A stretch of DNA of 64,000 nucleotides from Dactylorhiza incarnata (taxonomy: Eukaryota > Streptophyta > Magnoliopsida > Asparagales > Orchidaceae). How positions within the stretch are numbered: the first letter of the stretch is position 1; each line of letters starts with the position of its first letter. The notes beneath the pieces were generated by a model, which did no database searches, had not been told where the DNA came from, and saw nothing but the letters and a program-made list of their open reading frames with translations. The stretch spans positions 1,364,001 to 1,428,000 of the forward strand of contig JAWHQI010000329.1 in assembly GCA_033032865.1 (NCBI GenBank), read 5' to 3'. Below, in pieces: positions 34,816 to 44,585 of the stretch. Made by a program: the position numbers and the translations under genes.

Positions 34816-35529
34816 TAGCCCTGAACAAAAAAACCGGGCCTGACGGGCCGGCCCGAGCCCGGCCCGGTCAAGGCCCGGTCAAGCCCGGCCCGGTTCAGGC
34901 CCGAACCGGGCCGAGCCCTTACCCGGGGCCCTGAAAGGGCCCCGGTTTGGAGCCGTTACCCGGCCCGGTACCCGGCCCGGTCCGGGCCGGGCAAAGCCCG
35001 GGCGCCGGGCTTTGCCTGAGCCCGGCCCCGGGCTAGTTAATCCCGGGCGGGATTTTGAAAAATTTCAAAATCCCGCCTGGGATTTGTAATCACATCCAGG
35101 AGGATGTAATCATCACATCCTCCTGGATGTGATGGTTTGGGATTTCCCAAGGGAAATCTCTGGGATTTCCCTTGGGAAATCCCGCCTGAATTAATTCAGG
35201 CGGGATTAATCCCGCCTGAATTAATTCAGGCGGGATTAAGGCGGGATTAATCCCGCCTGAATTAATTCAGGCGGCGGGATTAATCCCGCCTAATTGGCGG
35301 GTTAATCCCGCCTGATTTAAAATTCAGGCCGGCCCGGATCGGGCCCGAGACCGGCCCGGTCCTGCTCGGCCCGGCCTGAAGGGCCGGAGCAGGCAGCACA
35401 TAAGTGCTGCCTGCCCGGGCCGGGCCGGCCCGATTTCAGGGGAGGACCGGGCCGGCCCGGCCCGATACAGGAAAAAGCCCGATCGGGCCCGGTCCAGGCC
35501 GGCCCGATCGGGCTTTATGTTCACGGCTA
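34816..35529. mobile_element. hAT-type MITE, GC-rich, palindrome-filled
   Basis: 714 bp with inverted ends TAGCCCTGAACA and (reversed) TAGCCGTGAACA, flanked by an 8-bp duplication; together these are typical of the hAT superfamily. The outer parts are arrays of GGCCCGG/CCGGGCC motifs. The centre (35045-35330) is a chain of inverted repeats such as 35046-35060 with 35063-35077, and CGCCTGAATTAATTCAGGCG units. No transposase frame is present, so it depends on an autonomous relative. It splits copia-A. Confidence 0.93.
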
Positions 35530-35537
35530 GCTCTGGT

Positions 35538-38426
35538 AGCATGGTGAATGGTCTCTATGTGCTTGACTCTGGCGGCGCTGATTCTTCCCCTCTAGCTCTT
35601 CATTCCAGCACTGTTCACCCTCTGTACTCCAGGCATTGTCGCCTGGGACACCCTTCTCTTTCTGTTATGAAACTGTTATTTCCTGTTTTTCCTGCTACTA
35701 TTTTGGAGTCTTTTGTGTGTGATGTCTGTAGTGTCAACAAACATCATCGTACTTCATTTAAGCATGTATCTTTGCCAAGTTCTATTCCATTTGTTGTTAT
35801 TCATACTGATATCTGGGGGCCATGTTTGCTCCCTTCTATTTCTGGTTGTACGTGGTTTATTACTTTCATTGATTGCTTCTCGCGCACCACATGGTTATAT
35901 TTGATACGTCGCAAAAGTGATGCGTTCTCCGTTTTTCGACAATTCCATGCCATGATCGCCACCCAATTTCAGTCCAAAATTCAAATTCTTCGCAGTGACA
36001 ATGGTCGGGAATACATGGATTCTCAGTTTGAGCGCTACCTGGCTGACCACGGTATCTTACACCAGACTACCTGTGCGTATTCCCCTGCTCAAAATGGCGT
36101 TGCTGAGCGGAAAAATCGCCATTTGTTGGAGGTTCCTCGCTGCCTCTTGTCCACAATGCATCTCCCAAAATTCTATTGGGGAGATGCGGTTCTCACTGCT
36201 GCTTACCTCATCAACCGTATGCCCACACGTGTCCTCGGGAACTCTACCCCTTTGGACACGCTGGGGGTGACTCCCACCCACCTTCCTCCTAAAGTGTTTG
36301 GCTGTGTTTGCTTTGTTCACATCCATCACCCTCGTCCATCCAAGCTTGATCCGCGTGCCCTCAAGTGTGTATTTATTGGGTACACTCCTACGCAAAAGGG
36401 TTACAAGTGTTTTCATCCACCTACAAGAAAGGTGTTTGTTAGCATGGATGTCACTTTCCGTGAATCCGAATCGTATTACCCTTTGTCCTCTTCCTCACCA
36501 TCGGGTGTTCCCTCAGTTTCTTTGCCCATACCTCCACCGTATCCCTCACTTCAGGGGGAGACTTTACCAAAGGAAGTGAGTCCTGCTATTCCAGTGGAGG
36601 TGGGCTCTTTTCCTATGTCTCCTCCTGTCTCTCAGGACTCTTCCTCCGCTATGCCTCCACCTCCGACTCCGCAGGTCTATACTCGGCGTGCAAAGGGGAC
36701 AAGCACACAAGAAACTGCTATGTTACCAGAACAGTCAGTGGAACCTGACTCAGGGCCTTCTGATTTACCGATTGCCCTTCGAAAAGGTATTCGGTCTTGT
36801 ACCCGCCATCCTCTCTCTAATTATGTATCTTATGATTCTCTATCTACCTCCTATAAGGCCTTTGTCTCCTCTCTTGCTACTTCTTCTATACCTGTGTCAT
36901 GGCAACAGGCTCTTGAGGTTCCTGTGTGGCGTGAGGCGATGGTTGAGGAAATGAAGGCTCTGGAGAAGAACCATACATGGGATCTAGTCTCTCTTCCCTA
37001 TGGAAAGAAACATGTTGGGTGCAAGTGGGTGTTTTCTGTGAAACAGAATCCACAAGGGATTGTTGAGAGATGCAAGGCACGGTTGGTTGCAAGGGGTTAT
37101 ACCCAAACCCAGGGCATTGATTATCAGGAGACATTTGCCCCTGTAGCTAAAATGAATACCATCAGGGTATTGGTTTCCGTTGCTGTTTGCAAAAATTGGG
37201 ATCTTCTGCAGCTTGATGTGAAGAATGCCTTTCTCCATGGTGACTTGGAAGAGGAGGTCTATATGTCTATTCCTCCAGGTCTCACTCCGGCTGGTGCTTC
37301 AGGGAAAGTTTATAGATTGTTGAAGGCTCTATACGGACTAAAGCAGTCCCCAAGAGCATGGTTTGGCCGGTTCCACAAGGCGATGGGGTCGTTTGGGTAT
37401 TCTCAGAGCAATGCTGACCATACGTTGTTCATCAAACGTAGGCTTGGGAAAATCACTGTTCTTATTGTGTATGTTGATGACATTGTCATAACTGGTGATG
37501 ATCATGAAGAAATTCAGAATCTGAAGCTGAAGCTTGCCAAAGAGTTTGAGGTCAAGGATCTAGGAAAACTCAAGTACTTCTTGGGAATTGAAGTTGCTAG
37601 ATCAAAGCAGGGGATCTTTCTCTCTCAGCAGAAATACACGTTAGATCTTCTTGAGAAGATGGGGATGAGCGGATGCAGACCGGCTGATACTCTGATTGAG
37701 GCAAATCACCGATTGGGGCGTGATGAGGGAGTGGCGATTGAGGACATTTCAGGGTTCCAAAGGTTAGTGGGGAGGCTGATATATCTTTCTCATACTCGTC
37801 CGGATATTTCCTATGCAGTGAGTGTTGTGAGTCAGTACATGCATGCTCCAAAGACACGGCACATGGATGCAGCACTCAGAATTCTTCGGTACCTCAAGTC
37901 CTCACCAGGAAGGGGAATCCTGTTTTCCCCGAGTACTGATCTCAAGATTGAAGTTTATACTGATGCTGATTGGGTCGGGTCAGTGGATGATAGGCGATCC
38001 ACTTCTGGATACTGCTCTTTTGTTGGAGGTAACCTTGTCACTTGGAGGAGCAAGAAGCAACAGGTTGTGGCACGGTCTAGTGCCGAGGCTGAGTTTAGAG
38101 CTATGGCTCATGGGGTCTGTGAAGGCTTATGGCTTCGGGCCTTATTGAGCGACCTTGGTCTTGTTGAAGAAGGACCCATCCGTCTATATTGTGACAATAA
38201 GTCTGCCATTAGTATCGCTCACAACCCGGTTCAACATGACCGGACGAAACACATTGAGGTGGATCGACACTTCATCAAGGAGAATATTGAAAGGGGAATC
38301 ATTTGTACTCCTTTTGTGCCCTCCAACGGGCAACTTGCTGACATTCTCACCAAAGGGTTGTGTGTGAATTCCTTTGACCAGATTGTGAACAAGTTGGGCA
38401 TGTTCAATATCACTCGCCCAACTTGA
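35538..38426 (+). CDS. Integrase-RT-RNase H part of copia-A polyprotein
   Basis: After the MITE the frame runs unbroken to the stop at 38424. Pre-integrase zinc segment (HCRLGHPSLSVMKLLFP ... CDVCSVNKHHRTSF); integrase core (HTDIWGPC, RSDNGREYMDSQFE, GVAERKNRHLL); variable Pro/Ser linker; RT (GCKWVFSVKQNPQG, QLDVKNAFLHGDLEEEVYM, GLKQSPRAWFGRF, VYVDDIVITGDD); RNase H (VYTDADWVGSVDDRRSTSG, SSAEAEFRAMAHG, YCDNKSAISIAHNP). All catalytic motifs are present. A CTTGAGGGGGAG polypurine tract precedes the 3' LTR. Confidence 0.95.
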   Translation, partial: SMVNGLYVLDSGGADSSPLALHSSTVHPLYSRHCRLGHPSLSVMKLLFPVFPATILESFVCDVCSVNKHHRTSFKHVSLPSSIPFVVIHTDIWGPCLLPSISGCTWFITFIDCFSRTTWLYLIRRKSDAFSVFRQFHAMIATQFQSKIQILRSDNGREYMDSQFERYLADHGILHQTTCAYSPAQNGVAERKNRHLLEVPRCLLSTMHLPKFYWGDAVLTAAYLINRMPTRVLGNSTPLDTLGVTPTHLPPKVFGCVCFVHIHHPRPSKLDPRALKCVFIGYTPTQKGYKCFHPPTRKVFVSMDVTFRESESYYPLSSSSPSGVPSVSLPIPPPYPSLQGETLPKEVSPAIPVEVGSFPMSPPVSQDSSSAMPPPPTPQVYTRRAKGTSTQETAMLPEQSVEPDSGPSDLPIALRKGIRSCTRHPLSNYVSYDSLSTSYKAFVSSLATSSIPVSWQQALEVPVWREAMVEEMKALEKNHTWDLVSLPYGKKHVGCKWVFSVKQNPQGIVERCKARLVARGYTQTQGIDYQETFAPVAKMNTIRVLVSVAVCKNWDLLQLDVKNAFLHGDLEEEVYMSIPPGLTPAGASGKVYRLLKALYGLKQSPRAWFGRFHKAMGSFGYSQSNADHTLFIKRRLGKITVLIVYVDDIVITGDDHEEIQNLKLKLAKEFEVKDLGKLKYFLGIEVARSKQGIFLSQQKYTLDLLEKMGMSGCRPADTLIEANHRLGRDEGVAIEDISGFQRLVGRLIYLSHTRPDISYAVSVVSQYMHAPKTRHMDAALRILRYLKSSPGRGILFSPSTDLKIEVYTDADWVGSVDDRRSTSGYCSFVGGNLVTWRSKKQQVVARSSAEAEFRAMAHGVCEGLWLRALLSDLGLVEEGPIRLYCDNKSAISIAHNPVQHDRTKHIEVDRHFIKENIERGIICTPFVPSNGQLADILTKGLCVNSFDQIVNKLGMFNITRPT

Positions 38427-38433
38427 GGGGGAG

Positions 38434-38573
38434 TGTTAGCTTTATTAGCGAGTGTTTTTTTCCTTCTTTTGTTTCTGGTGTGCTATTAGCATGTATGTTC
38501 CTTGTATTCCTCCTCTATATATAGAGGAGCCTCTTATTGAATGAATTAAGATTTTGCCCGTAACCATTCAACA
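38434..38573 (+). repeat. 3' LTR of copia-A
   Basis: Identical to the 5' LTR except one base (GAGCCTCTT against GAGCCGCTT). It is followed by AAGAT. Confidence 0.95.
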
Positions 38574-38578
38574 AAGAT

Positions 38579-39000
38579 TTATTGAATGATCTGAAAATTA
38601 AGTATGAAGTTTCAATGAAACTGTTCTACGACAATAAATTCGCAATCTACATTACTCATAATCAGGTTCAGTATGATCAAACAAAATACATTTAAATCAA
38701 TCGTCACTTCATCAAGGAGAAACTAAAAAGTGGGTTGATATGTACTTCTCTTGTTTCTTCTGAATTATATGTTGTTGATGTTCTGACAAAGGGGTTACCA
38801 CACAAAATTACACAATCTTACTAGCAAGCTGAGAATGATGAATATCCAATCTCCAGCCTAAGGAAGGGTGTTGTAAATACTATTTATTGTTTTTGTTTCT
38901 TGTATTATACGAGGGTAGTTAGGTTTTTTACCCTCAATTATAATATGTATATATACCTATATGATTAATGAAACAAGATATGAGCTTATTGTTTCCTACA
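38579..39000 (+). mobile_element. RNase H end and 3' LTR of copia-D
   Basis: 38579-38870 reads broken RNase H (YEVSMKLFYDNKFAIYITHN, FIKEKLKSGLICTS, VVDVLTKGLPHK). The LTR 38879-39000 (TGTTGTAAATAC ... GTTTCCTACA) matches the truncated 5' LTR at 21262-21348. Confidence 0.75.
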
Positions 39001-39490
39001 TATTACAATAATGTCCTTCATTAAGCAAAATACATAAATGACTAAAATAATACGCTTAAGGGAAGGTCGTCACTGCGTGTGTGTATCCACTTCACTTTTG
39101 AAAACCCTCCATCTTAGGCCCTCACATGCAAGATTATTTACTATGAAGGGAGTGATAAAAAAATTTGCATATTCCAAGCCATTTTTCCACAACCTTTCGG
39201 TATCTGTTCGATCTCCCACAACCTAGGAACACGGCTTTTCCTAAGAGGCAGGAAGAACTCTTGGACAAAGAAACTCTTCTTCAATGGTGAGACCAAGAAA
39301 CATAAGAAGTTGGGCATGGAATCTCGAGATCTCAACCCCAACCAATCTATAAATTTTATAAGAAAAACTCTGAGCAATCTGATTTTGAGGTCATCAGAGC
39401 TCTCTGAAACTTCACGTCAATCCGTGGAGAGCCCATCCTTAAAACAGGAAATGTGGAGAACAATGATATTTATGATAAAAATTAACAATA
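39001..39490. other. Intron sequence without recognisable feature
   Basis: Low-GC DNA between copia-D and the gag-only element. Short frames on both strands show no familiar motif. Confidence 0.6.
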
Positions 39491-39808
39491 TGTTATGGGC
39501 AACGTGCCCATAAAGTTATCATATTATCAAGTCGTATGTTGTTCTCTTTATTATATGTTATTATTAGTGTGTGTCGGGCTATTTACGGTAATGCCCATGT
39601 ATGTTCTATTTAAGGGACCCTTGGGTCTTGTATGGGATAGGAATAAAGTCAGTCTAATTTCTTATTCTCTTGTGTGAGGTCTTGGAAGCTCTCTCCTCCA
39701 ACGAGCAAGCCCTGCTGAGGCAGCCGCGGTTAGGGCTCCACAGTGTCTCCGCCATCTTCCCCATCTCCGACAACTACTCCGACCTCCACTCCGACTAGGC
39801 CCATAACA
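39491..39808 (+). repeat. 5' LTR of the gag-only element
   Basis: TGTTATGGGCAACGTGCCC to AGGCCCATAACA; TATA-like TCTATTTAAGGG near 39605. It matches 41692-41995. Confidence 0.93.
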
Positions 39809-40683
39809 ACTTTGGCATCAGAGCTCTTGGTCCTTTTCCAAATTAATCACACCATCAACCACTGTTTCCCTTTCTGACACCCTAAACCCCGTTACGTCTT
39901 CTGCCACACACTCACGTCGTTGTTCTGCTCAACTCGACGACGGAACCAAGCAGCAGCTTCTCTCTATTCTCTGCACCATCTATGCCGCATTAATCTGGGT
40001 CGACAAGCCGCCAGAACTTCAGCAAGAGTGAGCCGCATCTGTAGCGGTGGACCGCACGCCTCCAACTCTAGCGGGATCGACTCCTTCCTCCCAGCCTGCG
40101 CGATCAACTCCTTCCAGATGCAGCCCTAAGTAGACCACGTCGCCTGTTGCATCCCATCGAGCCCTCGCTAGTCGCCTCCCCCCTCCCAGCCTACACGCGT
40201 GCCGACTCGCTGAACGCACGACGAAGAACGATTTCTCGAGCCCCGCGCCTTCAGCCACAACCGCACACCTCCAGCAATTAATTCCGCCAAGCCCTCCACA
40301 ACACATCTTCGAGCGGCCTGCGTCCGCCTCGATCTCAAGCACAGTGCCATTTTTTATCTCTTTCCACGTGTTGTTGTTGTTTTCAACCGAGCCCGCCGCA
40401 CGCGTGCAATCGCCCATCCCGCCCTTCCTCTCAAGCGGGACGCACAGCAGGCCACCTTTCCTTGTGGGCCCTGCTCCTCTTAATATTGTCAGCATATATA
40501 TCTATTATTGTTTTTGTCCCCCTTGATTCAACACCCATATAAAAGGGACGTCACCAACATATATCAGCACACATATTTGAGTTACGCGACAAAATTAGGA
40601 AGCGTCGCGGCTCTCGCAGCAACTCCCAACCAGCTATCTCGGAGCACTCCAGCCGTCCCCGCACCCGCTCCTTATCTCGCACT

Positions 40684-41636
40684 ATGGGTGACTCATCGGA
40701 TCAAATGAGTCGGATTATGTCCATAATGCAGGTCGTCATGGCGCAGCAAACTGCCCTTGCGGACCGTCATCAGGAGGCCATTACTACGCTCTCCAAGCGC
40801 ATCGATGATCTCTCTACCGCCTCCGCACACGATCAAGCGGGCAGCAGTCAGGCACCGCCACTTATCTGCCACGCGTCGCCGCCATTGACAGTCCATGAGC
40901 CACCGCCAACAATCCTAGCACGCCCCGACACTACTATTTTGTCACGCTACACCAGGTTGGAATTTCCAACCTACGATGGAAAAACAGATCCCTTGGGTTG
41001 GCTCACTAGATGCGAGCAATTCTTTGGACACCAACAAACCCCGGCAGCTGAACAACTTCCTTTGGCCTCCTTCCATTTTCTTGACTCGGCCTTGCTTTGG
41101 GTCACTCGCCTCCTCACTGATCAGCCGGCTCTGACATGGGACGACTTCAAGCGACTCTGCAACCTGCACTTCGATCCTCCCATCTGCAGTAACCCCCTCG
41201 GTGCCCTCATAACATTACGCCAGCTAGGCTCCGTGGACGAATACTTGGAACAATTTCAGCTTCTTTTGGCGCACGTCACACTTTCCCTAGAGATGCAGGT
41301 CATCATCTTCACCACCGGACTTCGTGACCGCCTGTGACTGGATGTCGAATTCGAGGCCCCGCCTGATTTAGTGACTGCTATGAGTCTAGCAAGGCTATGT
41401 GAACACCGCCTTCAGCTAGCACTGGAGGCCTACATGCCCACCGACATCGGCACTCAATCGGGCCGTACCGAGGGTCAGCCTACCCCGCCCGTCCGTCGCT
41501 TATCTCGGGCCGAGATGTGGGAGTGACACGCTCATGGATTATGTTTTAACTGCGACGAGCATAACACTCGTGGGCACAGGTGCAAGAAGCTCTTCTACCT
41601 GCACGTCGAGGACTCCGACGAAGAGGGTGTCGGATG
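40684..41636 (+). pseudogene. gag of the TR-GAG element
   Basis: From ATG 40684 (MGDSSDQMSRIMSIMQ) 217 residues run to an in-frame TGA at 41335 and then continue with DVEFEAPPDLVTAMS. The capsid reads LEFPTYDGKTDPLGWLTRCE, LALLWV-type helices and LGSVDEYLEQFQLLLAH. A further TGA (41524) precedes the knuckle (GLCFNCDEHNTRGHRCKKL) near 41537. It ends at a stop at 41634. It is homologous to gypsy-1 Gag, including the CX2CX7HXC knuckle, so the gypsy-1 family is a candidate helper. Confidence 0.85.
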
Positions 41637-41691
41637 AAGTTCGCATGTTAGTTGAGCTTGTGGTCAAGCTCGTTTTGAATGGAGGGAGTGA

Positions 41692-41995
41692 TGTTATGGG
41701 CAACGTGCCCATAAAGTTATCCTATTATCAAGTCGTGTGTTGTTCTCTTTATTATATGTATTATTAGTGTGTGTCGGGCTATTTACGGTAATACCCTTGT
41801 ATGTTCTATTTAAGGGACCCTTGGGTCTTTTATGGGATAGGAATGAAATGAGTCTAATTTCTTATTATCTTGTGTGAGGTCTTGGTAGCTCTCTCCTCCA
41901 TCGAGCAAGCCCCACTTAGGCAGCCGCGGTAAGGATCCGCGGTATCTCCACCATCTTCCCCGTCTCCGACCTCCACTCTGACTAGGCCCATAACA
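41692..41995 (+). repeat. 3' LTR of the gag-only element
   Basis: Starts TGTTATGGGCAACGTGCCC, ends CCCATAACA. It is 14 bp shorter than the 5' LTR through a deletion in the CCGACAACTACTCCGAC stretch. Confidence 0.92.
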
Positions 41996-42007
41996 TAATA
42001 TCATAGT

Positions 42008-43703
42008 TAATAGAGTATTGATCAAATCAAGAGGCATGCTTGCATTAAACAAAGAAGAAACGGGATACAATCCGACGCGGACGCCGGCCAAGACCTAGGA
42101 GGCTGGTTCCTCCTAAGACCCCTCTCTCAAATGAGAGCCAAAACACTAAGATCTCAAAGATAAGATAACACTCCCATACCTCCTCCTTATATAGGGAGGA
42201 GGGGGCTCACATAATCATAAAATAAGATTTAATTCAGATTAATTAATTAAGATTAATTAATTAATTAATACTAATTAATTACACAAATTATTTAGGGTGG
42301 TTTCCATATGCGCTCCCTTGACTCTTGCGAGCTTGTGTGTGTTGGCGGATGCATCTTAGTAACAATCGTAACAATAAGCCGCGCTTGAAAATTCACCTTG
42401 TCCCCAAGGTCAAGGCGAAAATTTTTGTCAGGGTCTTTAAGAATGGAAACGACATACCACTTGTCCTCGTGGGGTAGTGTGAATTTGAAAAAAAACGGCG
42501 AAATGATAAAAGGTTGAGAGAGAAAAGAGGGGGGCCCCGCGAAGGTTTTGTCTTGGAGTGAAGGGGGGTCTGGCGGTTTGGGAGAGTGGGAACTTCAGTG
42601 AGGTGCATGCCAGGTCTGAAAAGGGGGAAACAGGAAGGGGGGGGGCTCGAGAGGGAAAGGAGATGGGGGCGGTATAGGCGATAGGGGGAGTTGACTGCGC
42701 GGGCGTCGAATGAAGTTGCAGGGACGTTTTCTGGCGGAAGCGGTGGTCGGGAGGTGACGTTGAGGGAGGAGCTGGCTCCACCGGCAGCGCCCATGTCGGA
42801 ATCACCAAGATCGACGGTGGCGTGGGTCGCGTCGTCGTCGGGAACAGAGCGGAAGGTGCGGCCGAAATCGGTGCTAGAAGGGCCTGCGTGGTGCGGTCTT
42901 CTGTCGTGTCTGCCGTAGTCGCCGCGATTGGATCTGACGGCTGACGATGCTGAAGATGCGGGCGTGTGTTGCTGCTACCGGAAGCGGTGCGGGCTGACGA
43001 CGGGAGAGGGTTCCCGATAGAGATGTCGGCTGCTTGTGCAGGAAGCGCCACAGGCTGGAGTTGGAAGACGACGACCGAAGAAGGATCAGCGTCGGAAACG
43101 GTGCTGGAGGTGTGGGCTTCGGCCGCTGCGGTCGGTATCGGCGCGGTTTGGATCGGGGGTGCCGGAGGGAATCGAACGGGTTTGTCATGGAGGCGCTGCA
43201 CCCTGTCGAGGATGTCGGCGAGCATGGCGGATTGCTGATCGAGCTAGGCACCTATGGAGAAGGCGGTGCAACCGTTGTTCATCAGGGTTTGATCCCCGGC
43301 GACTTGGAACGAGCGGACGGGGGCGGCAGGTCGGACCATTAATAGAGTATTGATCAAATCAAGAGGCATGCTTGCATTAAACAAAGAAGAAACGGGATAC
43401 AATCCGACGCGGACGCCGGCCAAGACCTAGGAGGCTGGTTCCTCCTAAGACCCCTCTCTCAAATGAGAGCCAAAACCCTAAGATCTCAAAGATAAGATAG
43501 CACTCCCATACCTCCTCCTTATATAGGGAGGAGGGGGCTCACATAATCATAAAATAAGATTTAATTAATATTAATTAATTAAGATTAATTAATTAATTAA
43601 TACCAATTAATTACACATTATTTATGGTGGTTTCCATATGCGCTCCCTTGACTCTTGCGAGCTTGTGTGCGTTGGCGGATGCATCTTAGTAACAATCGTA
43701 ACA
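42008..43703 (-). mobile_element. Small non-autonomous LTR element
   Basis: LTRs at 43340-43703 (5') and 42008-42373 (3') are nearly identical. ATAGT flanks both sides (42003-42007 and 43704-43708). The LTR starts TGTTACGATTGTTAC on the minus strand and ends in TA rather than CA; its TATA box (CTATATAAGG) is also on the minus strand. The 966-bp interior encodes one Gag-like frame but no pol. The tail (LGDKVNFQ, from CTTGGGGACAAGGTG) resembles the end of Ty3 polyproteins, so the element looks like a deletion derivative. Confidence 0.87.
42437..43225 (-). CDS. Gag N-terminus-like frame of the non-autonomous element
   Basis: 262 residues start MLADILDRVQRLHDKPV, a short coiled-coil-like start common at Ty3 Gag N-termini, followed by a long Pro/Ala/Ser-rich tail. 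No capsid core, knuckle or catalytic motif is present. Low complexity means the open frame could be chance, and protein function is doubtful. Confidence 0.4.
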   Translation of the reverse strand: MLADILDRVQRLHDKPVRFPPAPPIQTAPIPTAAAEAHTSSTVSDADPSSVVVFQLQPVALPAQAADISIGNPLPSSARTASGSSNTRPHLQHRQPSDPIAATTADTTEDRTTQALLAPISAAPSALFPTTTRPTPPSILVIPTWALPVEPAPPSTSPPDHRFRQKTSLQLHSTPAQSTPPIAYTAPISFPSRAPPLPVSPFSDLACTSLKFPLSQTARPPFTPRQNLRGAPLFSLSTFYHFAVFFQIHTTPRGQVVCRFHS

Positions 43704-43708
43704 ATAGT

Positions 43709-44112
43709 GATATCTCAAAAGGCATTAAGGACCTTGTTACAAGCGCAGATACGAGGACTTGGGGAGCATGCACATGTTGCCCGGCGAGAAAGGAGGTGTC
43801 CGAATATTAGCATCAGTACCAACTTTATTCAAGTTTTTATGCATTAATTCATATGTTACATTTAATTACATTTCTGCCCCCTGCTCATCTTAGGGCTAGA
43901 CGAGAGAGATATCTCTTGGAGCTCACCTCTCATTTTTCCCCTTCCTCCCCCTCTTCCCCCTCTACTCACTGCCCGCCTCCTGAGTTACCCTAGGGTAACA
44001 GAGACTTCCAAAATTAAGGGCCTACAAAAAACGCAATCCAAACTAAGGAACCTAGTTGATTTTACCCAAATAATTACATAGGGAAAGTAGAAGGAATAAA
44101 GCTTGAAGAAAC
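43709..44112. other. Intron sequence next to AK-HSDH exon
   Basis: AT-rich intron DNA with a short CT-rich patch (43930-43980). Nothing else recognised. Confidence 0.65.
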
Positions 44113-44307
44113 CTGATCTCTGAGCTGGTCAAGCAGTGTGCCCCCAATCAAGCCTGGTCCAATAAGGCCCACAGCTAATGTAGTTTTAGAAAGATAAAAT
44201 CTTGAGTGAGCAGCCCTTAGAGCCCTGACACAATCATCTTGCATTAGTACAACTGTAATATTGTACTCACTGCATCCTTGAGCGATAGCCCTTACATTTA
44301 TGTTAGC
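44113..44307 (-). CDS. AK-HSDH: AK-HSDH exon, ACT domain end and NAD-binding loop
   Basis: 195 bp (65 codons, phase zero on both sides) reads ANINVRAIAQGCSEYNITVV, then RAAHSRFYLSKTTLAVGL, then IGPGLIGGTLLDQLRDQ. The first part closes the second ACT fold, which senses threonine in this enzyme family. GLIGPGLIGGTLL is the GxGxxG dinucleotide-binding loop of the dehydrogenase. Acceptor CATGTAG before 44307; donor GTTTCT after 44113. No lesions. Confidence 0.95.
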
Positions 44308-44486
44308 CTACATGATAAATAAAAGCCCAACATCAGCAGGTAACACATACATGGATATAGTAGATAAATAGTTAGTGCTTAGTAGTATATATATATATGT
44401 ATACATACATACATATATATATATAAATATATATAAATATATGTACATATATATATGTGTGTGTGTGTTTATACATATGATAGTAC
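44308..44486 (-). other. Small AK-HSDH intron with AT microsatellite
   Basis: A 179-bp intron, donor GTACTA, acceptor TGTAG, containing (AT)n/(GT)n repeats at about 44384-44470. It is the only intron here of ordinary size. Confidence 0.9.
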
Positions 44487-44585
44487 CTTTGCTAGTGCAT
44501 CAAAAAGAGTAGCACTGACTCCAGGAGTGCTGGCCATTTTCTGACCAACAGCAGCCAAAATGCTACAGTTATGGACAACCTCAAC
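44487..44585 (-). CDS. AK-HSDH: AK-HSDH exon, ACT regulatory domain
   Basis: 99 bp (33 codons, phase zero) reads VEVVHNCSILAAVGQKMAST then PGVSATLFDALAK, the second ACT regulatory repeat of plant AK-HSDH. Acceptor TATTGTAG before 44585, donor GTACTA after 44487. The preceding exon (ending near GRLSQ in relatives) was not found anywhere to the right, so that intron exceeds 19.4 kb. Confidence 0.95.

Larger units (their letters stand above)
32767..38573 (+). mobile_element. Ty1/copia element, nearly intact, with MITE inside (copia-A)
   Basis: 140-bp LTRs at 32767-32906 and 38434-38573 differ at one base. The 5-bp target duplication AAGAT is perfect (32762-32766 and 38574-38578). The only break seen in gag-pol is the 714-bp MITE at 34816-35529; the frame before and after differs by exactly the inserted length (722 bp with the duplication). 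Short LTRs and an adjacent Met primer site fit the Ale/Retrofit-type copia group (inference). Copia-B at 53542-58602 is a close sister. Confidence 0.96.
39491..41995 (+). mobile_element. Gag-only Ty3 element (TR-GAG type)
   Basis: LTRs at 39491-39808 and 41692-41995 flank 1.88 kb that codes only for Gag. A primer site variant (TTTGGCATCAGAGC) follows the 5' LTR and a purine tract (GAATGGAGGGAGTGA) precedes the 3' LTR. The flanks CAATA and TAATA are a near-match target duplication. There is no protease, RT or integrase, so it must have been mobilised by another element's enzymes. This structure matches the class described as TR-GAG elements. Confidence 0.88.
20533..44112 (-). other. AK-HSDH intron, 23.6 kb, nested retrotransposons
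   Basis: Donor GTTTCT (from 44112) and acceptor TTAATAG (to 20533). It carries copia-D and everything inserted in it, the gag-only element and the small LTR element. The part 20533-21261 is AT-rich and holds nothing I can assign. Confidence 0.85.
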
